Positions 43,283-56,194 of a DNA stretch of 64,000 nucleotides are shown piece by piece. Both the position numbers and the translations under genes were made by a program. The stretch comes from Nymphaea colorata (lineage: Eukaryota > Streptophyta > Magnoliopsida > Nymphaeales > Nymphaeaceae): contig NC_045150.1 of NCBI RefSeq assembly GCF_008831285.2, positions 16,181,362-16,245,361 of the forward strand. The letters are read 5' to 3'. Below the pieces are notes generated by a model. That model did no database searches, had not been told where the DNA came from, and saw only the letters and a list, made by a program, of their open reading frames with translations. How positions within the stretch are numbered: position 1 is the first letter of the stretch; each line of letters begins with the position of its first letter.

Positions 43283-43458
43283 GGAATGCTGCAAAACAGA
43301 ACACGATGTTCCGTTTTTTGCCTAGTCAACACAAACATTGGATGCTGGACACTCAAAACAGACTCAAGACGAAAATGCTGGGTATGGACACCATGGAACG
43401 CTCGCCAGCAGCACACTCGATTTTCCTTTCTCGAGATGCTCGATCTCAAAACCCTTAG

Positions 43459-43702
43459 GCATTGTTTGAATGGATGGAAAGAAAGGAAAATAAATAGATG
43501 GAAGGAAAATGAAAGAGAAGAAAATGGTTAGGTAAATTACAAGCAAGCAAGGGAAAAGGGAATTAATTCCTTTTCCTTCCAATCTTCATTTTCAGAGAGG
43601 TTAGAATTATATTAAAAAATTCTTTTCTTTTCTTTTCTTTCCAAACACACTTATTAGCTCTGCTTTTTTTTCCTCGTTATTAATTAGTCATCCAAACACT
43701 AG
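43459..43702. mobile_element. MITE-like stretch upstream of G3, unit A
   Basis: Left edge GGCATTGTTTGAATGGATGG, right edge TCATCCAAACACTAG, with imperfect inverted similarity and AG-rich then TC-rich halves. Copies are at 23110-23365 and 52629-52876. Confidence 0.35.
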
Positions 43703-43741
43703 AAACACCTTTTCTCCATTCCTTTCTTTCACTCCCGCTCT

Positions 43742-44216
43742 ATGCTGACCACTCAACGCTCGAGTCTTTTCCTTTCCTTTCATTGCTCACTGCCTCTCCA
43801 CTCTTCTTCTTCTTCTACCATCCTTGTTCACATCTCTTCCTATTGCAGTAACACCATTTGGAGGCTGCGTTCCAACCCCACTTCAAAGGTTTATGTGTCT
43901 TCCAAAGGTATGTTTCTCCATCTCTACAACCTGCTACCCATTCTTCTCTTCCTTACAGCTTCTCTGTCCGCAAACCACAGCCATGCCTTCTTCCAGGTAA
44001 GAGCCACTGCAAGCATATAGCCTTCTCATCCACCTCACAACAAGCAGAACTCGTTATGCCCTCACCCTCAAAAACCACCAACTCATCTGATATTCTTAAG
44101 CTCCTCCAAACTTCACATCAAAGGACCTTATCAGCATCGTTCTCTAGCACAACAATGGTGACACCGCCATCAGTGTTTCAACTTGGCCTTGGCGCAGCAG
44201 CTGAATTTTGTGCGTG
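43742..44216 (+). CDS. G3 copy A: 5' gene fragment with possible transit peptide
   Basis: Start ATG 43742 (MLTTQRSSLFLSF). The Ser-rich, acid-poor N-terminus fits an organelle targeting peptide. The first coding part ends at 43907 (CCAAAG followed by GTATG), and a small exon lies at 43959-43996 between CTTCCTTACAG and a strong GTAAGAG donor. Both frames join to give SSKASLSANHSHAFFQ. Downstream, an alternative frame (SKTTNSSDILKLLQTSHQ) runs to the stop at 44214-44216. The sequence continues into unit B. The mature protein is not recognised. Confidence 0.3.
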
Positions 44217-45149
44217 AGTGGCTGAGTCGTCACCTGTTGAGGTGATCCTACACCAACTTGGAAGTGAGGCAACCTTCGAGAAAATCATCAAATTTTCTCC
44301 TGCTTCTCTCTCACTCATTTGTGGTATTCCTCTCTGGAGCTGCAGCAGGATTGAGTGAAAACTACACATTTTCATCTCATTTTCAGGTACCCACATGGCT
44401 AGCCCTCGAATTGTTTGATGAAACGTCTGTGTATATAGTGTGCATTTACTTGAACGATTTCTTGTTGGGTCTTGACTCTATAAGCTTTGATTGAAAACGG
44501 ATAATGAAGGTGACCTCATGAAGCACTTAGTTTAGAAATGATGGAAACCAATGGCACATGAGCTATTCCTAATATACATTGGGCTGTACATGCCTGTATA
44601 GTATATATTGGATCAGATTTAGTACGTAATTTCATAACTGAATTTGAATCAGAAACAGATAGTGACCAAAGTTTGATTAAAACTCTAAATCAATCACATA
44701 GAAATATTCTTTTGATACTTAAGCTAATTCAGATGACCATGGCAGTCACATAGAAATATTCTCTTGCTACATAGAAAACCAAAATCGAGTTCACTGGCAA
44801 ATTCCGTTAGTTCAAACTCAACCAGACGGACTTGGGAACATGGTACATTAGAATGTAATGTAAACCTCCCAAAATATACCAGGTAGCCCACAAAATACAC
44901 TTTATTTTTTAGTCTCCCAAACAGTGACTCTCTTTCTTTTTTTTTACTGATGGGAAAGATGCAAGGAGGCCGGTTGTCTTCTTGCTTGTTTTGAAGCTTC
45001 TTTGCGTGTTGTGGCATTCACCTCTAGGTGATACAGCTTTGGCTGTTGGGTGAGCCACGTGAACGCTCTCCTCAAACACAAGACTTCAAACACAAGACTT
45101 CATTGGCACGTGAATAAATCTATTTCCTTAATCGACATCCTTTTTTTAA

Positions 45150-45230
45150 AGGGTATTCCCGTTTCATGAAAATACAGCTTAGTTTCCTTTTTTTCAACTT
45201 AGTCATTACCATCCTTTAAAATCAAAGGCT

Positions 45231-45265
<35 letters not shown>

Positions 45266-45737
45266 CTAGAGAGATAGAATGAAATTGGTAGATCCCAAAC
45301 CGTTACGTCATGGATAAAAATAAAACCATTCAATTGGTTGCTAAAAATGTTTTAAATAAAATAAAAACGTACTAACATGTTAAAAAATTCTAATTTGATA
45401 AGAACATGGTTTGGTTAAACTTGTTTTTAAGGAACATAGAGATTTCTCCATCATCAGAATTTTGATATAAAATAAACCATTCAATATATGAGCAGATCAA
45501 CTACATTTTAGAAAATGATTCACTCAATATACATTTGATATCAGCTTATTCTTAAGATCATATATGTGAAGTTAGATAGCAAAAAATACACTATAATCAT
45601 TGCACTTAATAGCCGTCCGATTTGGCCCTGACCTAATGGCTTGAGACCTAAAATATATATGTATATATGTATATATACATATACATATACATATATGTAT
45701 ATATATAGATATATATATATGTGTATGTTTATATATG

Positions 45738-45803
<66 letters not shown>

Positions 45804-45818
45804 CATGTGCATATATAC

Positions 45819-45870
<52 letters not shown>

Positions 45871-46020
45871 TTGAGTAATTCGCAGATCCCTGACCACTAG
45901 CTCAGGGATTAAAACCAGACTCCTTAAGTTCTTATAAGAAAATATTTTAAATAAAAATATAAATATACAAATATTTTTACAAAAAATATTTTGATATAAA
46001 ACATGTTTCATTTAAGTTGC
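45150..46020 (-). repeat. Pair of microsatellite-ending repeats, unit B
   Basis: Equivalent to 36030-36900. TA/GA runs lie at about 45232-45266 and 45652-45870. Confidence 0.6.
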
Positions 46021-46885
46021 TTTTATGAAAAATGCAGACTTTTCTGCTAATAAAATGTTAATGCTATAAGTGCCATTGATTTTTGCATATTATAAAAACA
46101 CTATTAAACTCCAACATATGATCAACTTAATGTATGTTTTTATCGACCCATTCAGATTATGGAATGTTCATATACGGAACCCATCAAGCTGTGGTGAAAC
46201 CAAGTGATTTTTGACGTGTAATTGTCAGTGTGAGATTGCTAGCTAATGTCAAGAAAATGGAAACTAGTGTCAAACTCATAACCTAAAAGAAGCAAATGTT
46301 AATGGGAAAAAAATGCCACATAGCTTATTCGGATCCACCCGCATGAGATATCCTAAAAAATAATCACCCAAATCTGGCCCGCTTGTTGATCTAGTTTGAT
46401 GGAATGAAGAGCTCCGGTTCTTTAGATAGATCCAATGAATATGAAATTAATTCACAATCGATGCCCTCGCATTTGCCAGATCTTGTTCAGGAAATACGAT
46501 TTTGATCCACCGTCAGAAGTACTTTAACTCTGTTGCTAGAAAAACAAATTTAAAGATCATATGCTTCTAACTATTGATTGGCTTCATGGCTTCTAAGTAA
46601 AAGGCATTCATTATAGTCAATTCTTAATTAATTGAAGTAATGTTTCTGAAAGTTTCTCGCATTTTATTTTTTAATTCCGTAAGTGACAGAGAAAGATTCA
46701 TGCATGATCTCAGGGAGTGAGGCTGGGCCATGCTTACTTGTCCTGCTATGGATAGCTTGCCTCCCGGACAATGTCAAACTTCCAGGCACGGCCCCTCGAC
46801 ACGCAAGTGCCCGCAGTTTTTGTGGTACACTTGACTTCATTCACCAAGTTAGTGTGCAAAGCAGTTTGTGGTTTAACTCTACGTC

Positions 46886-48592
46886 TATATAAGTGTGCAC
46901 ATACAACCGCTGTGGTTGCACAGGCAGCAGCTAGCAAGAAGGATTTTATGTAAACATTCGAACAAGGGTCCTAAATTCTTCACCGCAACCAAGAATAACG
47001 GGATCGATGGGCAAAAGGTGAAGTTAACAGGTACCATAATCTGTTCACTCGCTCTGTTTCATATCTGTATCTCCAATTGCTATTATCACACGTCATTATC
47101 CTCATCAACTTTGCCATCATGATTTCTTTCTTGTTCTCCTCCTCCTCCTTGTTCTACAAGGTTTTGGCCAGTGATAGGTTCAACTACTTCTTTGGTTGGA
47201 CCTGTTTTGCAGTCGCTGCTCGCTTTAATAAAGACCATGATATCTGCGGGAAAGATCCTTGTGTATGCATTGAGTATGCTAATGATGCCCCTCGCTGCAC
47301 CGAGGAACCTGTAGATAAGAGACTCGAACTTTTATTTGGATCTCAAAAACAAACATGCATTGTTTTACTTCCTTCAAAATGCCAATTTTCTTCAACGAAA
47401 ATCATAAGCGTGTACGGGTACTTCGATTCAGAAAGCAAGAGAGCCGTTTCCACGAAAATGTCAGATTTATTAAATGAAAATCATAAGAGGAAGAGGGGAA
47501 GACAAGAACAGGTCAAATTAGCCTCTACAATGGCACCCTTAATTCCAGATCACCATTCTTCAATACCATCTGGACAATATTCCTCAAGATGACGTGGTCA
47601 ATACATGAAACCCAGCCTGACCTGTTGTGCTACCCATCATGTAGAGAGAGAGAGAGACAGAGAGAGAGAGAGAGGGAGAGAGAGAGAGAGAGAGACAGAG
47701 AGAGACAGAGAGAGAGAGTGAGATCTTTTTACTTATATTTAGTAATATTTCTGCATGCTACAATCAGCTTTTGTTACCAATTTCCCAAATGCACCCAATC
47801 TGAGCAAGAACAGCTATACTACTTGTAGGTAAATCTTCAATAGCACACTAGCCAGGAATGTGGAAAGGCCCTAGAGAAATGTACGTGACGATACTCGAAC
47901 TGTTGTTGGAGATCCATATATTTACAGGACACAGTTATCTTATATAGTTATGCACCTAAGTCTGGATGCAAGAGTGAAATCCTGAGATATTCACACCATT
48001 TTACGAGGTGCAGGATTGACCCCCCATCTTGCTCGAGTGCAAAATCCAGCCAGTTCTGACCCAGTTGGGTTTGACTCAGAAAGCTCAACAGAGACCCTCC
48101 CTATCTTCGTCTGTTTCATCCTTTTCTGCTATCGTTATTCCACTTTTATTCTAACAAGTATGATGATGATCTTGGAAGGATTCAATTTATAGATATTTTC
48201 CTTTCTCATCCATCAATTTAACTATAAATAAAGCATAGTTAATAGAAGGTAGAATGTTTTGGATTCAATTGTGAAACTTATTGTTTAGGTTGTGAACAGC
48301 TCATGCTTGCACTCATTTTACGGCATAGTTAATAGGTTGACCAGGCAGCCAAAAGAACAAGTTTACCGCTATTCAATTATCGCGTATATGTGGAGTTTGA
48401 TAACTGTTGGATATGCGTAAGCAGAATGGTCCTAACTGTTTTGAGCTTGTGGATTCAGACGTTAACAATCCAACCATTATAGAGCCATTGTACGACATTA
48501 TCCATGTCACAGGGGTTCGAGAAATCAATGTGTCAGTCCGCAATAGGCGGCAAATGCAGCAGCTATTCGCTGAATTTGCTCCTCTAGTGTAA
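46886..48592 (+). CDS. G1 copy B
   Basis: TATA box at 46886-46893. Exon 1 ends 47030, exon 2 is 47172-47310 and the last exon is 48425-48592 ending in TAA. It encodes the same peptides as copy A. In this copy an open frame also runs without splicing from 47119 to 47592 (157 codons, starting MISFLFSSSSLFYKV). The start of that frame is the pyrimidine tract before exon 2 and is closed by a stop in L2 and C, so I prefer the spliced model. The exon 2 donor reads GTAGAT. Function is unknown. Confidence 0.3.
47642..47719. repeat. (GA)n microsatellite in G1 intron, unit B
   Basis: GA repeat with several GACAGA interruptions, some of which are missing their C in unit A. Confidence 0.9.
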
Positions 48593-49812
48593 GCATCATT
48601 GATCTGAATTCTTCCACTGCTCCCTTCCCGCTTCAGAACTTCATCTTGCAAATTGTAATTTTTGCTTTTCCTGCATCAACCAGGTGCTCGCTCGACAATG
48701 ATGAATGAGAACTTCGACTGGTTTACTTGGACGAGAGGTTTCAATTAATAAAGCATATATGAGAATATTTCATCCATTATAAATCTACTGCAAATATAAA
48801 TAGCCGAAATATCAATATGTATAGATTTCTGAACATATCTAGACAGGGTCTTGGAGTGAAGAACGAAAGCAAGGAGATAATTGCTACTGAACCTGGTTAT
48901 ACGCACAGGTCTTTACACATTTGCATTGTATATAAGTTCATGTGCACGACACGCACTCACAAAACTAGGCCAGGGCTACAATTGTCGTGCCCTAAAAGCT
49001 GTACACCATGCACAGCCATGCATGTAACTCCCTCTCATCTATTGGGGTCATGTACAAATAAATACTAAATATTTCTGCATCCATTTACGAGGTCAAGAGT
49101 TGGAGCTTGCCGAGTCTGTTGTGATTGTCACCTAATTAAATCATACATTGCTAAATACTACATGTTATTTCTTAAGTTACTAAGTTTGTACTAAGCTGTA
49201 CATGTTATTCCATGTCATTCAATTTTAGTTGGAAGAAATCAAACATGTTGTCAAACTCCTATTCTCAAACTTCTGCAAAAATGAGGAAAATACTCCTTTT
49301 GATTCATAATCTTGTTCACTGTGTGATCTTACAGCCAGTGAAAGCAATTGGCAGCCAAATATGATCTCACTTTCAAGCCAGAAGGTTACAGATTCTCCAA
49401 TAGCTAATTTGCACTGGAAACCAAATTTTTAAACATGCAAAATTTGAAAATTAGAATGCCGACATGTGATCCACATTATCGGGTTCCCAAGAACACTTTC
49501 TAAAGCAAAAGCAAATTAATAGAACACATGCCCTCCTATGCACAATGGGGAATATGCGATGAAAGTTATGCAAAAAATTAAAAACGTGTGGAGCTGTTTT
49601 TATGAAGAAGGTCAAGGGTTCAACTTTTGGGTTCCCCAATAATTCCATCGTATGACAAGTGCCCCTTGACCTTGCCTATTTTAATTTTCAGTTTTTTGTT
49701 TTTAAAGCATATGTCAATTCTAACCATAGTGGAATCACCAAGAGTCATGTCAATTATGGCTATAGTGGAATCACCAAGAGCCAGGTCATTTATTTTTCAG
49801 TTTTTTTGCCAT

Positions 49813-50668
49813 GTATATATATATGGCCCTTTGGGTCAGCCAAAAGTGTGTGAGAAAGGCTTTCAACTGTTCTCAAAGAGTCCTATTGTCGTGTGCTTAA
49901 TCTTTGCTGCCTTGTGTCATGCCTTGTGACCACTTGTAGAAACAACTGCTGGATTAGTGTATGTGTTGTTCTTGTGTTGTATGTTGTGTCATTCACAGGA
50001 ACACAAGAAGAGGACGTGCAGGCAGGTCATTCCTGTAGCGAACAGTTGGACTACCAACAAGATTTTGACCTGCTTATTGCCCACACGTTTCACAGCAATT
50101 ATTGACTTGAAATAAGAATCGGTTATTGCTCTCTCTAACAGAGACCGAACAACGAGAACTGCAGGAACATTTACGATGGAAATGAAATACGATGGACCTA
50201 AAGTATGCGAAACTTCATTTCTTTTTTTCCTTAACAGCATTTCTGCTCCCAAAAGTGTTCAAATGTCATATTACCCATTGCGGGAAAGTGGTCGACAACC
50301 AACTCCTACTCCATCCTCACCTCCACCTCCACCTCCTACCGAAGATGCAGATCAGCCTTCCAAGAAGACTTTTAAGAAACATGAACCAAGTAATACGGAT
50401 GCAGGTGCAAGTGCAGGTTGGGCTGGGGCAAGTGCTCATCAATCTTCTAAGCAACCTCCTAAGAAACAAAGTCACATGTGTGGAGGTGCAACTGCAGGTG
50501 GGCACATGCACATCAGCCTTCTATGAAACATAAACCAAGGCACATGTGTGTAGGTGCAAATGCTGGTGAGCCACATGCACATCAACCTTCTAAGTAACAA
50601 GCACCAGGTCATAAGGTTGCAGGTAATAGTGCAGGTGGGGGGCAACGGTCTCAGGCACAACAAATTTG
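49813..50668 (+). CDS. G2 copy B, proline-rich gene-like region
   Basis: A TATA-like TATATATATA stands at 49814-49823. An exon-like piece follows the acceptor CATTCACAG near 49998 (frame GTQEEDVQAGHSC). The long frame from ATG 50176 to 50526 (116 codons) contains KYDGPKVCETSFLFFLNS, SAPKSVQMSYYPLRESG, a Pro-rich block (TPTPSSPPPPPP), then KKTFKKHEPSNT, AGASAGWAGASAHQSSK and HMCGGATAGG. The next repeat (AHQPSMKHKPRHMCVGANAG) continues in another frame, followed by HAHQPSK and a TAA near 50595-50597. A one-base change would therefore be needed to reach the last repeats. The product would be a low-complexity protein. No family is recognised. Confidence 0.3.
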
Positions 50669-50787
50669 AAAAGCATGGGACTAGGGCAAGGGTATCTATA
50701 TATGTGTGTGTGTTGCAAGGGTGTGTTCCTATAATATTATGTGTGTGCGTGTGTGTGTGCGTACCAGGGGTGTCTTGTCTGTTTGCC

Positions 50788-50810
50788 TACATAAATAAAT
50801 AAATAAATAA

Positions 50811-50852
<42 letters not shown>
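50788..50852. repeat. (AAAT)n(TA)n microsatellite, unit B
   Basis: AAAT repeats followed by a TA run. Confidence 0.9.
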
Positions 50853-50855
<3 letters not shown>

Positions 50856-51361
50856 TAATGTCTAACCGTTTGAGACTGGTGTAAGATGTTTGAAATAAAT
50901 AAAACGTGTGAAATTGTTTAAAATTTGGGAGCACGTTCTAATAAAATTTTCATTTCATAATATGTTTTAATAATGCAAAATCAATAACTTTAAACGAAAC
51001 AGATGAATGAGGCTGATAGGCAGCCAATGTCGATTAGGAGTATTTGGGTCATCAATTCTTGTGCTATAAAAAAAAAATCTCCAATGAACAAGTTGAAGCT
51101 CGGTAGGGCATGCAGCACCATGAAACACAGAAAAAAGCAGACCCCATGTCTCAGATAGATAAGATTGCATGGAAGCTTTGACTTCCTATCAATTGATGGA
51201 ACAACCAACTACAAACTTACATTCCCACCTTGATTCCTCCAATGCTTTCTCTCTCTCTTTGAAACTCGTGTAGCTTCCTTTCTCATCACCCCTTGCCTAA
51301 CTAACTCTAAGCCAGCTGCCCAAAGTGCAGTGCAAGACACTGCGGAATGGGGTGGAATGCT

Positions 51362-52453
51362 TAGGGCTGCACACGAGCCGAGTCGAGCTCAAGCTTGCCC
51401 AGCTCGAGCTCGATTCAGTTCAAAGACCTCGACTCAAAATCGAGTCGAGCTCCCAAAACAAGCTTGAGCTCGACTCGATTACACAAAGTCGACCTCGAGC
51501 GCGACTCACTTAACTCGTTCAGTGTTCTCATGAACAACAAAAAAAGAACAGAAGCCAAACTCCTCCATCGTTACACAATGTAAAAACAGCAAAACAAGAA
51601 AATGAGAACAACGAATGTACGATCAGTGACAACAAAATAAAAGAGTCATTAGAAAACACCACAAGATTCAATAAGATTGAACAAACAGAAGCCAAACTCC
51701 TCCACGCACCCTAACCTGAACTCATTTGGAAGCCACAAAAAAGACAAAAGCAATAAACCAAGAAAAAAACAAGGGAGAAGATAAACCATAACCGGGAGTC
51801 CGGGACAAAGGTACGTGGCACCGACCATGCAAGCGAGATCCCAGCGCTTCTTCTGTTCTTCAGCACAAAAATCAGACCAAGCATGAGGCAAAAGCGCTGA
51901 AAAAGGGAAAAAAAATGAAAACCAGTCAAAACAAGAAACGATTCAAGAAGAAGAAGAAGCACCTGCTGCCTGCCACCTTGCCGGCTACTCAACTGCTGGC
52001 TGCCATGCTTCGCACTTGCCCTTTGGCGCTTCACAGCTTCACCCCTCCAGCCTTCCCCTTCGAAATGAAACACGGATGACCGAAGGCGAAGGATGGTACC
52101 GTGGACCTTGGTCTTCTCTCGTGATCTCGTCTTGTTTTGCCATTGTGGTCGACGGAAGAGGGAAGACAAGAAATCGAGAAGATGGAGACCAGCCAGAAGA
52201 AAAGATAAAGAGATTCAAGACCGTAAGATTGGCTTTCGTTTTAACCCAAAACCGGTGAACCGGTTTCACGAAACGGTTTGTACGATTCAGTTTATTTCAA
52301 ATAACAAGTCGAGTTCTTGCAACTCGAACTCGACTCGTTTAGCGATTCGAGGTTAATGGGTGAGCTCAAACTCGACTCATTTATAAATGAGTCGAGTTTT
52401 TCCGGGTGAGTTCGAGTCTAGCCCGAGTTGGCTCGACTCATTGTGCAGCCCTA
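51362..52453. mobile_element. Non-autonomous hAT element, unit B
   Basis: 1092 bp with the same ends and the same perfect octamer duplication GGAATGCT (51354-51361 and 52454-52461) as in unit A. Confidence 0.92.
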
Positions 52454-52628
52454 GGAATGCTGCAAAACAGAACACGATGTTCCGTTTTTTGCCTAGTCAA
52501 CACAAACATTGGATGCTGGACACTCAAAACAGACTCAAGACGAAAATGCTGGGTATGGACACCATGGAACGCTCGCCAGCAGCACACTCGATTTTCCTTT
52601 CTCGAGATGCTCGATCTCAAAACCCTTA

Positions 52629-52876
52629 GGCATTGTTTGAATGGATGGAAAGAAAGGAAAATAAATAGATGGAAGGAAAATGAAAGAGAAGAAAATGGTT
52701 AGGTAAATTACAAGCAAGCAAAGGGAAAAGGGAATTAATTCCTTTTCCTTCCAATCTTCATTTTCAGAGAGGTTAGAATTATATTAAAAAATTCTTTTCT
52801 TTTCTTTTCTTTCCAAACACACTTATTAGCTCTGCTTTTTTTTCCTCGTTATTAATTAGTCATCCAAACACTAGAA
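52629..52876. mobile_element. MITE-like stretch upstream of G3, unit B
   Basis: Same as 43459-43702. Confidence 0.35.
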
Positions 52877-52913
52877 ACACCTTTTCTCCATTCCTTTCTT
52901 TCACTCCCGCTCT

Positions 52914-53388
52914 ATGCTGACCACTCAACGCTCGAGTCTTTTCCTTTCCTTTCATTGCTCACTGCCTCTCCACTCTTCTTCTTCTTCTACCATCCTTGTT
53001 CACATCTCTTCCTATTGCAGTAACACCATTTGGAGGCTGCGTTCCAACCCCACTTCAAAGGTTTATGTGTCTTCCAAAGGTATGTTTCTCCATCTCTACA
53101 ACCTGCTACCCATTCTTCTCTTCCTTACAGCTTCTCTGTCCGCAAACCACAGCCATGCCTTCTTCCAGGTAAGAGCCACTGCAAGCATATAGCCTTCTCA
53201 TCCACCTCACAACAAGCAGAACTCGTTATGCCCTCACCCTCAAAAACCACCAACTCATCTGATATTCTTAAGCTCCTCCAAACTTCACATCAAAGGACTT
53301 TATCAGCATCGTTCTCTAGCACAACAATGGTGACACCGCCATCAGTGTTTCAACTTGGCCTTGGCGCAGCAGCTGAATTTTGTGCGTG
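52914..53388 (+). CDS. G3 copy B: 5' gene fragment with possible transit peptide
   Basis: Start ATG 52914. The first coding part runs to 53079 and the small exon is 53131-53168 with donor CCAG followed by GTAAGAG. The sequence is almost identical to copy A. A downstream frame with SKTTNSSDILKLLQTSHQ ends at 53389, and a further conserved piece (PVEVILHQLGSEATFEKII) lies at 53400-53460 in unit C. The targeting-peptide reading rests on composition only. Confidence 0.3.
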
Positions 53389-53989
53389 AGTGGCTGAGTC
53401 GTCACCTGTTGAGGTGATCCTACACCAACTTGGAAGTGAGGCAACCTTCGAGAAAATCATCAAATTTTCTCCTGCTTCTCTCTCACTCATTTGTGGTATT
53501 CCTCTCTGGAGCTGCAGCAGGATTGAGTGAAAACTACACATTTTCATCTCATTTTCAGGTACCCACATGGCTAGCCCTCGAATTGTTTGATGAAACGTCT
53601 GTGTATATAGTGTGCATTTACTTGAACGATTTCTTGTTGGGTCTTGACTCTAAGCTTTTGATTGAAAACGGATAATGAAGGTGACCTCATGAAGCACTTA
53701 GTTTAGAAATTGATGGAAACCAATGGCACATGAGCTATTCCTAATATACATTGGGCTGTACATGCCTGTATAGTATATATTGGATCAGATTTAGTACGTA
53801 ATTTCATAACTGAATTTGAATCAGAAACAGATAGTTGACCAAAGTTTGATTAAAACTCTAAATCAAACACATAGAAATATTCTTTTGCTACGTAAGCTAA
53901 ATTCAGATGACCATGGCAATCACATAGAAATATTCTCTTGCTACATAGAAAACCAAAATCGAGTTCACTGGCAAATTCCGTTAGTTCAA

Positions 53990-55444
53990 ACTCAATCAGA
54001 CGGACTTGGGAACGTGGTATATCAGAATGTAATGTAAACCTCCCAAAATATACCAGGTAGCCCACAAAATACACTTTATTTTTTAGTCTCCCAAACAGTG
54101 ACTCTCTTTCTTTTTTTTTTTACTGATGGGAAAAATTCAAGGAGGCCGGTTGTCTTCTTGCTTGTTTTGATGCTTCTTTTGCGTGTTGTGGCATTCACCT
54201 CTAGGTGATACAGCTTTGGCGGTTGGGTGAGCCACGTGAATGCTCTCCTCTAACACAAGACTTCATTGGCTCCTGACTGAACTCTTTGAGCTTTTCATTT
54301 CTATATGTCCCTAGGACCAGCTGCATCTAAAAAATAAGATGAACTTAGCTATGTTCTGCTGCTTGTATATTAAAAATTTTGTAGTTTAGTAGGCCATTTT
54401 TTTTCCTCGGAAAAGTTTAATGTTTGTATTCTATCTTCAAAATTCACATAATATTGAAGAATAATATTCAAGTTTCATATCACTATCATAGAAGTTTTTG
54501 TGATTTGAGATTTTTTTTACTGGAATGTACACATTCTGTTGAATTGTTGCCACAGAAAATCTCACTATGATAGTGTTATATGATAACCATGATGTACAAA
54601 TAATGGTGGGTCTTGTGATGATAGTGTTCTAGTTATCAAACAACGGACATAACAGACTATATATGATGCAAACACTGAACAAAACATATAGAATGCACAA
54701 AACACAAATCGAACATCAGCATTATAGATAGGATGGACAAGACAAACAGGAAGGAAAATAGACACTGGACAGAATGAACATGGTGTTTTGTTCCTAAAAC
54801 CATCAAACAATAAACAAAGAATTCCGAGGACTGGATGGACTGGACAGAGATGTGGTAGACAAGACGTCTTGTCTGTTCTATCTAGAGGAACACTTTCCGA
54901 ACGACCTCTTGGTTTCCTCGGTGACCTCAAAATACACCAGAACGTATCACTAGCTTTGCTTCAAACTTGGTGACCGCTGTTTAGGACGAATGGTTCCGTG
55001 TTTCTGGACCTATTTTTGTCTTATGAAAAGAGTAAGGTACTCTATTGTAGAAGTAATTCTTTGGTGCGATTTCATAATTAATTTAAGACAGTATAAAATC
55101 CAATCACTTTTCGTTTTCATCTCTCTTTTTCCATTTTTTCACATTTTATTTCTCCTTTCTTGAATTTCTCCATCATTTCTTCAAGGGTTCTACCATTCAC
55201 CGGCACCTTGAGATGTAGGTCCAATTTCCAACCAACTGTAACACTCAGATATTGGAGAGAGGGCAAATGCCAAGGCCTGTTGATCATGGTGTTCTCTTGC
55301 TGTGATGCCCGTTGTGCTGCCTTGCCACAACACATCCAAACATAATATACCAGCAGATGCCAAGTAAAGAGAAAGAAAAAGAAAGAAGAGACACCTACAA
55401 TATTAAGAAGATTAACAAGAGTCCAAAAGCCAAATTCCAAGTAT
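53990..55444. repeat. Spacer segment of unit C
   Basis: Reverse complement of 20561-22020 and 8561-10267. It holds the 18-base palindrome at 54857-54874. No gene is seen. Confidence 0.7.
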
Positions 55445-56193
55445 GTTGATGAAGATTATGCAATCCTATTGAAGATAAAATGTAGCAACTTCCAAAGAAA
55501 CAAAATATGTTGACAAATGGCAAGCCGCAAAGAAATACAAGATGAAGGTATTGATGTAAAACAAGACCTAGAAGCTTGTACTAAAGCTGCAAGAGTGAAA
55601 CCCATTGCCTCCAAGTAGGTTCACAAAATAAAAAGAAAGGCAAATGACTCAATTGATAGATACATGGCTCGTCTGATCATGAACGGATTTTCATATCAGT
55701 ATGGTATTGACTTTTAAAAGACTTTCAGTCCTGTTGCTAAGATCACATATGTACATGTGTCGATAGTTATCATTGCAACCAAATCCTGGAAGCTAAGGCG
55801 AATGGTTCTGAAGAATGCCTTTTTGCATGAAGAGTTTGACTATGAAATCTATATGGAATAGCTTGAAGGTGATGAGGAAGATAATCTCATTCGTGAACAT
55901 CTCACAATGAGATTTGAAATGAAAGAGCTGGGGGAATGTTAATACATTTCCTTGGATGAAAATTTGATTACATATCTAAAGGACTATTTTTAAGTCAAAA
56001 TGAAATATGTTGATGACTTACTTTGTAAGTATGATATGCTTGATTGCAAACATATCTCAAAACCAATTGAGATAAGTACTATGTTAGAATTGATGAAGGC
56101 AAGCAAGAAGACGTCACTATGTGCCAGCAATTGGTTGGAAACTTGATATACATAACATTGTCAAGACCAAACATTGCATATGTAGTTAGTTGT
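55445..56193 (+). pseudogene. Fossil Copia fragment of unit C
   Basis: Plus-strand counterpart of the L1 and L2 fossils. It carries remnants of the RT N-terminal block (55500-55720), the EHLTMRFEMKELGE region (55897-55938) and the following connection-domain remnants. The segment with the YVDD box is deleted relative to L1, with LEGD joined directly to EEDNLI near 55865-55880. Confidence 0.65.
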
Positions 56194-56194
56194 T

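Larger units (their letters stand above)
35109..44226 (+). repeat. Tandem unit A (about 9.1 kb)
   Basis: Starts directly after the gap within the G3 region and runs to the same point at 44227, where unit B begins. It is nearly identical to B throughout. Order: end of G3, spacer, microsatellite-ending repeats, G1, G2, microsatellite, hAT element, MITE-like stretch, G3. Relative to unit C and the left arm it lacks about 1.9 kb of spacer and fossil Copia (junction near 35985-36030). Confidence 0.9.
44227..53398 (+). repeat. Tandem unit B (about 9.17 kb)
   Basis: Second direct copy, colinear with A over its whole length and with the same spacer deletion (14-bp direct duplication AAACACAAGACTTC at 45074-45101). 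It differs from A mainly by single-base insertions, a few substitutions and microsatellite lengths. Confidence 0.9.

Noticed and set aside
47119-47592. A 157-codon secreted protein with signal peptide (unspliced frame of G1 copy B)
   Set aside because: The apparent signal peptide is a pyrimidine tract ending in an intron acceptor. The frame is closed by stops in L2 and C and shifted in A.
50400-50600. CRISPR-like tandem repeats in G2
   Set aside because: Imperfect peptide-coding repeats without spacers, in a plant nuclear context.
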